From: a virus
Virus record (IMG/VR): IMGVR_UViG_3300047299_000127
Location: 1-56,894 of that record
DNA length: 56,894 nucleotides
Strand: one strand, 5' to 3'
Numbering within the stretch: the stretch's first letter is position 1; every line of letters starts with the position of its first letter. Below are positions 1 through 6,611 of this stretch, piece by piece. The notes under the pieces are model-generated. The model was not told the origin of the DNA and made no database searches. It saw only the letters and a program-made list of their open reading frames with translations. Position numbers and translations under genes: made by a program.

Positions 1-127
1 CGGCCTGCGCGACCGACTTGATGAGGCTCCAAGCTGCCGACAGGCTGATCTTGGCGCTGTCAGCCTTGAGCTTCATGCAATGTCCTCGCGCAGCTTGAAC
101 TTGAGCAGTTCGTAGACGGTCTGGCGC
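1..127. repeat. 127-bp terminal direct repeat, left copy
   Basis: These bases are identical to the last 127 bases of the window (56768-56894). The repeat covers the end of the baseplate-like gene that ends at 73 and the first codons of the 352-residue repeat protein that begins at 56843. An exact 127-base overlap is what a de Bruijn assembler with k=127 leaves when it closes a circle, so I read it as an assembly overlap on a circular or circularly permuted molecule. A true short terminal redundancy is the alternative. Confidence 0.95.
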
Positions 128-408
128 AGGCCTGCGCTGTACACCACCTCGACCTCGCCCTCATAGTCGCCCTCGGTGCGGTCCAGATCGCCCTCGTTCC
201 ACTGCACGATGGCCACGCCCGTGGTGGCGGTCTGGGGGTTGACGTAGACCTGGCGAGAAAACAGCGCCGTGGGTGCGCCTGCCTCGCGGAAGTGCAGCGT
301 GACGGTTGCGCCCGTGAGATCGAGCGGCAAGCCGGTGATGTCATCGGTCAGGGTCAGGCGAATCTGTGGGCCGGTGTCGCCTCGAACCAGGCGGATCTTT
401 TCTGTCAT
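73..408 (-). CDS. Baseplate/tail protein, BppU N-terminal-like
   Basis: 111 residues, starting at an ATG preceded by AAGGAG. The N-terminus (RGDTGPQIRLTL, then a Pro-Leu-Asp-Leu-Thr-Gly-Ala stretch) resembles the beta-sandwich domain found at the start of BppU-type upper baseplate proteins. These attach receptor-binding parts to the tail. Its TGA overlaps the ATG of the next gene (ATGA, 73-76), which is the 352-residue repeat protein read across the circle junction, so the two are probably translated together and may form one tail substructure. Family assignment rests on a short pattern and is moderate. Confidence 0.6.
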   Translation of the reverse strand: MTEKIRLVRGDTGPQIRLTLTDDITGLPLDLTGATVTLHFREAGAPTALFSRQVYVNPQTATTGVAIVQWNEGDLDRTEGDYEGEVEVVYSAGLRQTVYELLKFKLREDIA

Positions 409-411
409 GGG

Positions 412-1071
412 TTACTCCTTGGCCACAACAGCCTTGGCGGCGGGCTGCTGGATGCCCACCAGTGCGTTGAACTTGGTCAGGTAGCCGCCAGACAGTGCGG
501 CGTTACCGGCATCCGAGGCGTCCTTGGCCAGGGCGCGGTGCAGGCAGTAGCACAGCAGCGCCTCGCGCCACTGGTCGGCCAGGCCGATGTTTCCGATCAC
601 GGTTGAAAAGGCGCGGCCATTGCCAGATGGCGCGGGCACCTCAGCGGGGTACAGCGCCCCCACCAGCTGCACCTTGGTACCGGCCTTGGCGGGCGGGTAG
701 GACAGGATGGCTCGCGGGTCCTTCAAGTCGTAGCAGTAATGCTCGATCTCGCTGGCGCTGGCCATGCCGTACCAGCCTGGCGCGCAGGCGTCCAGATCGT
801 CCTGATCCACCTTGCGGATGGCCAGGCGGCGGCCTTCGGTGTTGCGCGGAATGTCGATGAAGGCGGCGAACTTGGCCGGGAGCGTTTGGTCCGGGCCTTC
901 GACCAGCGTCAGGGTCTCGGTCGTGGCGGTTTGCTCGGGCCGGTTGACGACGATCACCACCTGGCCAGCGTTGAGGTAGCGCACCAAGTCGGATGCGGGG
1001 TAGCGGATGCCAGCAAGGTCCTGCAAGGCCTCTTGCGCATCCCGGACGATCAACTGAGCAGCTACGGTCAT
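412..1071 (-). CDS. Head-tail adaptor-like protein
   Basis: 219 residues. The sequence begins with a helical region (DAQEALQDLAGIRYP, then DLVRYLNAGQ) typical of DUF6682-type phage adaptor proteins, which sit between portal and tail in short-tailed phages. No catalytic motif is seen. It follows the 207-residue structural gene and precedes the BppU-like protein, placing it in the connector segment of the late operon. The role is inferred from position and N-terminal pattern. Confidence 0.6.
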   Translation of the reverse strand: MTVAAQLIVRDAQEALQDLAGIRYPASDLVRYLNAGQVVIVVNRPEQTATTETLTLVEGPDQTLPAKFAAFIDIPRNTEGRRLAIRKVDQDDLDACAPGWYGMASASEIEHYCYDLKDPRAILSYPPAKAGTKVQLVGALYPAEVPAPSGNGRAFSTVIGNIGLADQWREALLCYCLHRALAKDASDAGNAALSGGYLTKFNALVGIQQPAAKAVVAKE

Positions 1072-1081
1072 GGATCAGGCC

Positions 1082-1705
1082 TCAGCACCACTTGGGGCGC
1101 GCACGGGGGACGTTCTTGGTGTGGCCCCGATAGGCCTGGGTGGAGGCCTCGTTCATCGCCTGCTCGAACTTCTCGTTCGCCACAGCGGCCAACTCGGGGT
1201 TGAAAAATGGGGTCTCGGGCGTGAGCATCAGTTCCGACTTCGCGCCCTCGGCCAGCGCTTCGAGGTAGCGGCTGGCCAGTTCGTCGGGGATGCCGGTGGC
1301 GGTGGCCGAAGGAATCAGCACCACCTGCACCTGCACGCGCTCGGATGCGGGCATGCCGCCCGTCAGCACGAAGGTCTGGAGGTCACGCGAGACCAGGCCT
1401 TGGCCTTGGTCTGCGCCGAACTGGGCGGGGTCACTGGTGCGATGGCGAAACGACTGCACCGGGTAGGGCCTGCCGCCCTGGGTGGCCTGCTCCAAAGCGA
1501 AAAGCTCGCTGTCGGTGGGCAGGTCAAAGTCGTACTCGGAGCTTGCGCGGCCCGTGGTGCGCACAGGATCGAGCCACTGCACCCAGGCGCGGGTGCGGCG
1601 GAAGAACTTGCGCGCAGCGGTGCGCAGCGCCTGAGCGATCAGCGGATTGGGTGCGCCTGGCACATGGACCAGGACTTGGGGGTACCAGTAATCCCACTTG
1701 GCCAC
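1082..1705 (-). CDS. Structural protein, probable connector or tail component
   Basis: 207 residues beginning with GTG at 1705, preceded by AAGGGG at 8-nt spacing. The N-terminus (WDYWYPQVLVHVPGAP, LIAQALRTAARKFF) looks like a phage gene product that caps or extends the connector. I recognise no enzymatic motif. It lies just upstream of the adaptor-like gene within the late operon. Function is inferred from position only. Confidence 0.55.
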   Translation of the reverse strand: MAKWDYWYPQVLVHVPGAPNPLIAQALRTAARKFFRRTRAWVQWLDPVRTTGRASSEYDFDLPTDSELFALEQATQGGRPYPVQSFRHRTSDPAQFGADQGQGLVSRDLQTFVLTGGMPASERVQVQVVLIPSATATGIPDELASRYLEALAEGAKSELMLTPETPFFNPELAAVANEKFEQAMNEASTQAYRGHTKNVPRARPKWC

Positions 1706-1717
1706 GGCGCGGACCCC

Positions 1718-2134
1718 TTACTTCTTGGACTTGGGCTTGCCGCCAGCTTTGGCGTCAGGCAGGGGTTTGAGCGGGCTGTTGGCCTCGACCGGCAAAGCAG
1801 CGCCAACTGCGGCCTCGTCGTCGGCTTCATCGTCCTGCTCGTCGTCGGCATCGCCATCGGTTTGGCCAGCGTCAGGACCTTCGCCCTCGCCTTGACCTTC
1901 ACCGGAGTCGTCGCCATCACCCTCGGCGGCCAAGCGCAGGGCAGCGTCAAAGTCCTCGGGGTTTTCGGGGTAGAAGTTGCCAGTGCCCAGCAGGTGGGCC
2001 ACGGTCGCCTCATCTTCCACTTCACCCGTCAGAACGCCATCGGCGTCCGTGGTGAACTTGTAGGCCTTGCTATCGAGGCCTTGAACGGTCAGGGTGCCAT
2101 CGCGGCGCGCCGGGATCGAGGTTTGCAGTTTCAT
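1718..2134 (-). CDS. Acidic structural protein
   Basis: 138 residues from the second of two adjacent ATGs (2134), which lies 6 nt from GGAG; the first ATG (2137) is only 3 nt away. The N-terminal third is a small beta-like domain. Residues about 70-115 are almost entirely Gly, Asp, Glu and Ala, and the C-terminus is basic (GGKPKSKK). The gene begins directly after a Rho-independent terminator, so its expression is probably lower than that of the capsid genes upstream. It could be a minor head or head-tail protein; I do not recognise a family. Confidence 0.55.
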   Translation of the reverse strand: MKLQTSIPARRDGTLTVQGLDSKAYKFTTDADGVLTGEVEDEATVAHLLGTGNFYPENPEDFDAALRLAAEGDGDDSGEGQGEGEGPDAGQTDGDADDEQDDEADDEAAVGAALPVEANSPLKPLPDAKAGGKPKSKK

Positions 2135-2143
2135 CATGGTCTC

Positions 2144-2180
2144 CAAACAAAAATAGGGGGCGCAAAGTCGGCCCCCTATT
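2144..2180 (-). terminator. Rho-independent terminator after the capsid/decoration genes
   Basis: A 10-bp stem (AATAGGGGGC with GCCCCCTATT, 2152-2161 and 2171-2180) closes a 9-nt loop. On the minus strand it is followed by TTTGTTTG. It sits between the 148-residue decoration-like gene and the 138-residue acidic protein, so it should set a step down in transcription after the high-copy capsid genes. Confidence 0.8.
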
Positions 2181-2233
2181 ACCTTTGGCGCTTGCGCGCC
2201 GACACGTCACCGGCCACAGGGGCCGGATCTGGC

Positions 2234-2680
2234 TTAGGCGGCGCGGTAGAGCAGCGTCACGCCCACTTCACCAGCGGCCTTGGTGGCAGCGCCAGCAGTG
2301 AACTTCATGCCGACCTTGCGGTCGCCAGCGGCGGCGGCAGTGCGCGCCAGTTCCTTGCTCATCACAGCCACTTGGCCACCGGCCTGGCAGACGGTCAGGC
2401 CGGAGCCCCAGACCACTTCCAGATCGGTACCGGCTGCGTTGAGCAGGCCCACCGAAGCCACAATCGTGGGCGTGTTGTTGGTGTCCAGGTCGTCGCTGTC
2501 CACGTACAGAGCCACCGGCACGGAGCCAGCGGGCAAGATGCCCACAGCGCCGATGTCGTTGGCGTCCAGGTCAGCGGCCACCAGTTCCAGCGGGTAGCGC
2601 ACGGCGGCGACTTCGGAGCAGTCGCAGGTGATGGTTGGCTTGCGGCCATCCAGGTAGTCGTTCGATTTGGTGAAAGACAT
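2234..2680 (-). CDS. Putative head decoration/capsid accessory protein
   Basis: 148 residues; the ATG is preceded by AGGAG at 8 nt. It follows the major capsid gene at once and precedes a strong terminator, the usual setting for a high-copy head protein. The sequence is rich in Ala, Gly, Val and Thr with alternating hydrophobic residues, as in a small beta-rich shell protein, and has no enzymatic motif. Decoration or head-fibre function is inferred from position, size and composition. Confidence 0.55.
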   Translation of the reverse strand: MSFTKSNDYLDGRKPTITCDCSEVAAVRYPLELVAADLDANDIGAVGILPAGSVPVALYVDSDDLDTNNTPTIVASVGLLNAAGTDLEVVWGSGLTVCQAGGQVAVMSKELARTAAAAGDRKVGMKFTAGAATKAAGEVGVTLLYRAA

Positions 2681-2715
2681 TTGTATTTCTCCTGTTCAGT
2701 TTGCGAATCGCCCGA

Positions 2716-3831
2716 TCAGCGGGCGGCTGCGGCGGTGTCCAGAGAGAACACACCGAAATCTTGGCTACCGGCCTCGGTATCGAAGCGAACCTTCTTGATA
2801 CCGAAGATGGCGGAGGTCGTGATGACCACCTTGTCGCCGTTGTCACGGGTTTCCTCGTGCCAGTCGTAGCGCAGGTTGGTGCCCGGCGAGCCGAAGGCGA
2901 CCACGGCAGCCTGGGAGCCCAGGAACAGACCGCGAGCGGCTTCCACGTTGCCGCCAGCGCCAGCGTTGGCGAAGCGGATGACGTTGCGGTGGCTGTGCAG
3001 GATCACGCCGCGATACATGCCCAGCGAGCCCTTGAACAGCGGCGAGTTGCGGCCTTCGGCGGCAGCGGCGGCCTTCTGGATGTCCATCCACTGGCCGGTC
3101 TGCGTGTTGGCGCGCAGATCGTCCTCTTGGAAGGTGTGCATCACGCACACGAAGGTCTCGTTGCCATCGATCTTGCAGGGCTGCAAAACGGGAATGTTGG
3201 TTGCGCCGCCGCCTTGGCTGTCAGCCTTGGTCTTGGCACGATCCACCAGGCGCAGATCGAACTTGTCGGCTGCGTCGATGTTGTTGAAGGCCGTGGCGTC
3301 ACCGCCGAACAGGTTGTGGTTGCTGTCCGGATTGGTCAAGCCGTTGCCTGCGCGACCTGCGTAGTTCAGGGGCAGCAAGAAGTTGGGGTTCACGCCGCGA
3401 GCGCCCGACAGGTAGATGAACATCAGTTCATCCATCAGGCGAGCCCACCAGCTGGACTGCTGGCGCTTGGCTTTTTCGCGCAGATCGTGCAGCGTGCGCT
3501 TGCGGGTCATGCGACCGCCAGTGTTCACACCGCAACGAGCCTGATCGATGTAGATCTGGTCGGTGTAGAACTTCTGGCCTTCTTCCTTGCCCTCCAGGAT
3601 GTCCTCGCCTTCGACGGGGGCCATCTTGAGTTCGGCAAGCAGGTCGTAGCTGATCTGTTCGCCAGCGTCCGATTCCAGATCGGTCAGGATCTGAACGGGC
3701 ACTTCGGCCTCAGCGCCACGCGCCATGAAGCGCTGGTTGAAATACGACTTCTGGGAAGTGTCGTGGGCAAGCAGACCAGCCCAGCGCTTGACTGCCTTGG
3801 CGTCATTGACGCCGATGATGGTACGAGCCAT
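2716..3831 (-). CDS. Major capsid protein, N4-gp56 family
   Basis: 371 residues with AAGGAG before the ATG. The opening (ARTIIGVNDAKAVKRWAGLL, later KSYFNQRFMARG) and the segment RCGVNTGGRMTRKRT match the N4-gp56 capsid family known from N4-like and Bcep22-like podoviruses. These proteins take an HK97 fold and build the icosahedral shell. The gene lies downstream of scaffold and the CsrA-like gene and upstream of the decoration protein. An 84-bp leader separates it from a late-type 16-bp motif at 3915-3930. Confidence 0.88.
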   Translation of the reverse strand: MARTIIGVNDAKAVKRWAGLLAHDTSQKSYFNQRFMARGAEAEVPVQILTDLESDAGEQISYDLLAELKMAPVEGEDILEGKEEGQKFYTDQIYIDQARCGVNTGGRMTRKRTLHDLREKAKRQQSSWWARLMDELMFIYLSGARGVNPNFLLPLNYAGRAGNGLTNPDSNHNLFGGDATAFNNIDAADKFDLRLVDRAKTKADSQGGGATNIPVLQPCKIDGNETFVCVMHTFQEDDLRANTQTGQWMDIQKAAAAAEGRNSPLFKGSLGMYRGVILHSHRNVIRFANAGAGGNVEAARGLFLGSQAAVVAFGSPGTNLRYDWHEETRDNGDKVVITTSAIFGIKKVRFDTEAGSQDFGVFSLDTAAAAR

Positions 3832-3889
3832 GGAAATACTCCTTCAAGGTTGAACTCAAAGGGAGCACTTCCTGCGCACCCGAATCACA

Positions 3890-3903
3890 TGGCCGATAGG
3901 CCA
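3890..3903 (-). other. Small hairpin in the capsid-gene leader
   Basis: A perfect 5-bp stem (TGGCC/GGCCA) with a 4-nt loop lies between the CsrA-like gene and the capsid ribosome binding site. No T-tract follows, so it is not a terminator. It may stabilise or structure the capsid mRNA leader. Confidence 0.35.
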
Positions 3904-3908
3904 CGTTC

Positions 3909-4106
3909 TTACTCTGTCATGCTTGGCACGCCATCAGCGTCCTTGCATGGCTGCTTTTCGATCTTCACATCGCGAGGGGCAGTGACGCGCAACCGCGCCA
4001 ACTGCCCGCTCTTTTGCACAAGCTCGACCGTGACCACATCCGACAGCGCCAGACGCTCGCCTGGGCGCACGTCAATGATGAGACTCGACAGTCTGGTGTT
4101 TGCCAT
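3909..4106 (-). CDS. CsrA-like RNA-binding regulator
   Basis: 65 residues, starting at the ATG whose A is shared with the scaffold stop (TGATG at 4104-4108). An upstream in-frame Met exists, but the coupled start gives the usual CsrA size of 60-70. The pattern PGERLAL-x-DVVTVEL, then ARLRVTAPRDVKIEK, follows CsrA (VGETLMIGDEVTVTV, then VRIGVNAPKEVSVHR) strand by strand. CsrA dimers bind GGA motifs in mRNA leaders and block or stabilise messages. The RNA-contacting Arg that ends VSVHR is Lys here, and the N-terminal strand is altered, so binding may differ. Lying between scaffold and capsid genes, it could tune late translation or host carbon storage. No search was run. Confidence 0.7.
   Translation of the reverse strand: MANTRLSSLIIDVRPGERLALSDVVTVELVQKSGQLARLRVTAPRDVKIEKQPCKDADGVPSMTE
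3915..3930 (-). promoter_or_regulatory. Late motif, degenerate copy before the capsid gene
   Basis: On the minus strand it reads CGTGCCAAGCATGACA, which is 14 of 16 identical to the motif found before other late blocks (5341, 9429, 46840). It overlaps the last codons of the CsrA-like gene and lies 84 bp upstream of the capsid start. Because it is coding DNA, the match could be partly coincidental. Confidence 0.4.
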
Positions 4107-5083
4107 CAGCGGCCTCGTGCCCACTTCTCCCGCTGTGCGGGCGTCATCTTGGCAATGGCCGATTCAAGGGCATCGCCTTCGAGCGCATCGATGTCGGCAA
4201 ACTCACCGGCCACATCGCCAGGACCATCGCCACCGGGCACCTGCGCCAGCGTGGCGGGCGCGGCAGCCACTGGGGGCTTGCGGGCATCGTTGGCGGCCTT
4301 GGCTGCGGCAGCGGGGTCAACCTTGGGCGCGGGCGCGGCATCGGCAACGCCGTGCAGTGCCTTCACGCGCTTGTGGGCCTCGGTCAAGAACCAATCCATG
4401 GGCTTGTCCGAGTTCTCTTCACGTGCGGCCAGCACGCGCACGAACTGATCGAGGTCGGCTTGCTTGGCCAGGTCCTTGCGGTAGTCGATGCCGCCATCTT
4501 CCTTGGCCGCCGACAGCACGAAGCGGTCAACCGTGTTCTTCCACTGGTTTTGCGCGGTCTGCTGGGTCATCTCCTGGGAGATCTCAGCCTTGATGCGGGC
4601 TTGGTTCAACTCGTCGCGGCGCGTGAGCAGTTCGCCACGCTGCAACTCGAACTCGTCAAAGTCGATCTCGCCGGACTTGAACTTGGCTTTGAGGTCGGCT
4701 TCCTGAGTGGCCAGTGTCTTGACCTGATCGTCGTAGTCGCTGGGCAGCTTAGCGTCATACGTGGCCGTGACCGCGCTGGGCGGCATGGCGGGCTCTTCGA
4801 CTGCGGCAGATGCGGCGGGGGCATCAGCGGGTGCCGGGTCGGTGTTGGGGGCGGCAGCGGCGGCTGGTGCTGCGGGTTTGTTCTCGGCGGCGGGCGGTGC
4901 GTCCTTGCCTTCTACGGGCGGGGCGCTGGTGTCGTCATCATCGCCATCATCATCACCGTCATCGTCTGCGATGCGGCGCATCGCTTCCAGTTCGGCCTCG
5001 CTGTGCTCGGGGTCGTTGATGGCCGCGAGTTCTTCGGGGGTCATGGTGTCCAGGATGTCCTGGTCCAGAGTTGCAGCACTCAT
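4106..5083 (-). CDS. Capsid scaffold protein
   Basis: 325 residues, very acidic. An Asp-rich run and an Ala/Pro-rich spacer fill residues about 40-110. A charged helical, coiled-coil-like middle (about 110-190) and a second Ala/Pro spacer follow, and a helical C-terminus (MTPAQREKWARGR) ends the protein. This make-up, and the position directly before the capsid gene, fit an internal scaffold that guides shell assembly and then leaves. AAGGAAG precedes the ATG. The stop overlaps the start of the CsrA-like gene. Confidence 0.75.
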   Translation of the reverse strand: MSAATLDQDILDTMTPEELAAINDPEHSEAELEAMRRIADDDGDDDGDDDDTSAPPVEGKDAPPAAENKPAAPAAAAAPNTDPAPADAPAASAAVEEPAMPPSAVTATYDAKLPSDYDDQVKTLATQEADLKAKFKSGEIDFDEFELQRGELLTRRDELNQARIKAEISQEMTQQTAQNQWKNTVDRFVLSAAKEDGGIDYRKDLAKQADLDQFVRVLAAREENSDKPMDWFLTEAHKRVKALHGVADAAPAPKVDPAAAAKAANDARKPPVAAAPATLAQVPGGDGPGDVAGEFADIDALEGDALESAIAKMTPAQREKWARGR

Positions 5084-5111
5084 GCGCGCTTCCTTTCGGG
5101 GGGTTGAAAAA

Positions 5112-5300
5112 TCAGTCCTGGGTGCCGCCTGCCACCTTGGCGGTTTCCATCATTCGTTTCTTGGCCATGGCCTGCACCTTGGCGTAGCGCTTGGCGTCCT
5201 GCTTGATCGCCTCGGCTTCAATCATGGTGCGCAGGTCAGACTCGACGCGCCACTCTTCATCGGCCTTGATGGAGACTTCAGCGGTTTTGTTCTTGGCCAT
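5112..5300 (-). CDS. Small charged protein ahead of scaffold
   Basis: 62 residues from the ATG at 5300, which has AAGGA 7 nt upstream; a longer reading frame upstream lacks a ribosome site. The protein is mostly charged helix (KADEEWRVESDLRTM, KQDAKRYAKVQAMAKKRM). It is the first gene after a terminator and a late motif, so it opens the capsid block. No family recognised; a capsid assembly helper or regulator is possible. Confidence 0.6.
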   Translation of the reverse strand: MAKNKTAEVSIKADEEWRVESDLRTMIEAEAIKQDAKRYAKVQAMAKKRMMETAKVAGGTQD

Positions 5301-5340
5301 GGTGTTTCCTTGTGGGGTGGGTGTGTTGATCGGGCAAATC

Positions 5341-5356
5341 TGCCATGCTTGCCACG
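5341..5356 (-). promoter_or_regulatory. Late regulatory motif heading the capsid block
   Basis: The minus strand reads CGTGGCAAGCATGGCA. It lies immediately after a Rho-independent terminator and 41 bp upstream of the first gene of the capsid block, where a promoter or activator site is needed. Identical copies occur at 9429-9444 and 46840-46855 and a 15/16 copy at 43600-43615. The exact function is inferred. Confidence 0.6.
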
Positions 5357-5358
5357 CC

Positions 5359-5393
5359 GAAAAAGAGCCCCGGCGCTTGCGGCAACCGGGGCT
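5359..5393 (-). terminator. Rho-independent terminator after the lysis genes
   Basis: An 8-bp GC-rich stem (AGCCCCGG/CCGGGGCT, 5366-5373 and 5386-5393) with a 12-nt loop is followed on the minus strand by CTTTTTC. It separates the lysis cassette from the capsid block. Confidence 0.8.
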
Positions 5394-5425
5394 AAGGGCG
5401 GCTCGCGCCACCTTGGAGACAACTG

Positions 5426-5920
5426 CTATCGGTCCTCATTCACTGCGCGCTCGGCGGCTTGGTATCGGGCTTGGCACTGGGCAAGCTCGACTCGGATGAG
5501 ATCGGCTCGGGCAGCTTCCCCGACAAGAAAAGCAGCATCCGGTCGGTAAAGCTGGACTCCAGTACAGCCTGAGGCACTGGGTCCAGGCTGGGCAGGCGCG
5601 GCGGCTTGACTGGGGGCATCGGCTGGGCGGTCGGGGCGCTGGCGCAGGCTGTCAAGAGCAGCATCACGCTGGCGAGTAAGGCGAGCAATCTCACGGTGTT
5701 TCTCCTGTCGGTCTTGGTCTGCCTGGCGCTGAAGGGTTTGTTCACGGGCACGGGCGCGGGCTTGTTCGTCGGCATGGGCCCTGGCGGTCTTGGCGCGCTC
5801 CTGGTCCCACATCTGAGCCACCTCGGCGCGCCCATCGCTGCGGCCCACCACGTAGCACTTCCAGGCACCGGCCAGCAATACCAGGATGGCCACGATCACG
5901 GCAACGATGCGCACGCTCAT
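5426..5920 (-). CDS. Rz: Inner-membrane spanin (Rz-like)
   Basis: 164 residues from the ATG at 5920, which overlaps the endolysin stop (ATGA); a longer frame upstream is antisense-like and rejected. Residues about 4-20 form one N-terminal membrane anchor (VAVIVAILVLLAGAW). A long charged periplasmic coiled coil rich in Arg, Gln, Glu and Ala follows, the hallmark of Rz i-spanins. With the nested Rz1 it would fuse inner and outer membranes in the last lysis step. Confidence 0.85.
   Translation of the reverse strand: MSVRIVAVIVAILVLLAGAWKCYVVGRSDGRAEVAQMWDQERAKTARAHADEQARARAREQTLQRQADQDRQEKHREIARLTRQRDAALDSLRQRPDRPADAPSQAAAPAQPGPSASGCTGVQLYRPDAAFLVGEAARADLIRVELAQCQARYQAAERAVNEDR
5440..5694 (-). 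CDS. Rz1: Outer-membrane spanin lipoprotein (Rz1-like), nested in Rz
   Basis: 84 residues in a different frame wholly inside the Rz gene. It begins at GTG 5694 with AGGAGA 6 nt upstream. The N-terminus (VRLLALLASVMLLLTAC) is a lipoprotein signal with lipobox L-T-A-C, Cys17 being the lipidated residue. The mature part is proline-rich (APTAQPMPPVKPPRLPSL), as in Rz1 proteins. Complete nesting of Rz1 in Rz is known from lambda. Confidence 0.85.
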   Translation of the reverse strand: MRLLALLASVMLLLTACASAPTAQPMPPVKPPRLPSLDPVPQAVLESSFTDRMLLFLSGKLPEPISSESSLPSAKPDTKPPSAQ

Positions 5921-6390
5921 GGCCGGGCACCCTCGCCCATGCACTGGGCGTATTCGGACTGGCGGCGGATGGTCAGGCCGCGCAGCGGCTGGCCCTTGAA
6001 CCTGTCCCATCGCAAGATCTGGCGGCAGGCGTCCTCGTACTGCTCCTGGTTGAGCAGGCGCACCAGCGTGGAGGCACAAAAGGCGGATGAGCCGATGTTG
6101 TAGGCCAGGCTCACATAGGCGTCATATTCGTGCTGGTGCAAGGGCACGCGCACACACTGACGGATCGCGCCCTCGAACTTCTGCACATCGGACAGCTTGC
6201 GTGCCAGGGCTTTGGGTGGCGTGGTTCGGTCGCCCAGCTTCACGCCATCGGTCGTGCCAAAGCCAAGCGTGGGCACATCGCCCGGTACCGGGATGATGGC
6301 CTGATCGGTGTAGCCCTCCTTGAGCGCAATGCCCACCAGGGCGGCGGCGCTCAAGACCAGGCTGGCAATGCTGGCGCGCCGGATGCTCAT
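5917..6390 (-). CDS. SAR-type endolysin, lysozyme GH24 family
   Basis: 157 residues, a muramidase that cuts peptidoglycan. The N-terminal weakly hydrophobic, Ala/Gly-rich segment (about 6-22) fits a signal-arrest-release anchor. It is followed at once by the catalytic Glu25 (KEGY) and the PTLGFGTTDG motif carrying the active-site Thr41. Cysteines at several positions could serve disulfide switching. Lysis then depends on membrane depolarisation by the holin. It overlaps both neighbours by 4 bp (ATGA), giving the order holin, endolysin, spanins. Confidence 0.87.
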   Translation of the reverse strand: MSIRRASIASLVLSAAALVGIALKEGYTDQAIIPVPGDVPTLGFGTTDGVKLGDRTTPPKALARKLSDVQKFEGAIRQCVRVPLHQHEYDAYVSLAYNIGSSAFCASTLVRLLNQEQYEDACRQILRWDRFKGQPLRGLTIRRQSEYAQCMGEGARP

Positions 6391-6611
6391 TCGTAGAGCC
6401 CCATGCGCCGGTCATGCTCGGCCTGCTGGCGCTTGTCCTCTTTGTGCCGGTAGTACCAATTCACGAAGAAACCGCCAACAGCCACAAGCAGGCCAATCAG
6501 GATGGTGAATTCACTCGATAGCACCCAGCCCATGACGCTGGTGCCTGCGCCCGTGTACGTCGCCTTGCTGGCGGCGGCGCTGATCGTGGCTTCAAGGGTT
6601 TGTTCCTTCAT
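6387..6611 (-). CDS. Holin
   Basis: 74 residues from the ATG at 6611 with AGGAAAG upstream; an in-frame Met nine codons earlier lacks a good site. One clear transmembrane segment (FTILIGLLVAVGGFFV, about 39-54) is preceded by a weakly hydrophobic, Gly/Ala/Thr-rich stretch. A charged C-terminus (RHKEDKRQQAEHDRR) follows. Size, topology and the position before the endolysin point to a small holin, perhaps a pinholin partner for the SAR endolysin. It overlaps the end of the portal gene by 20 bp. Confidence 0.75.
   Translation of the reverse strand: MKEQTLEATISAAASKATYTGAGTSVMGWVLSSEFTILIGLLVAVGGFFVNWYYRHKEDKRQQAEHDRRMGLYE

Noticed and set aside
1070-4593. Very long plus-strand open frames opposite the capsid and adaptor genes (about 600 residues each)
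   Set aside because: They run antisense to well-supported structural genes, have odd His/Val/Gly-rich composition, and arise because GC-rich codon bias leaves the opposite strand open.
5341-5356. The late motif as a sigma-54 promoter
   Set aside because: TGG and GC elements are present but 2 bp closer than the -24/-12 spacing allows.
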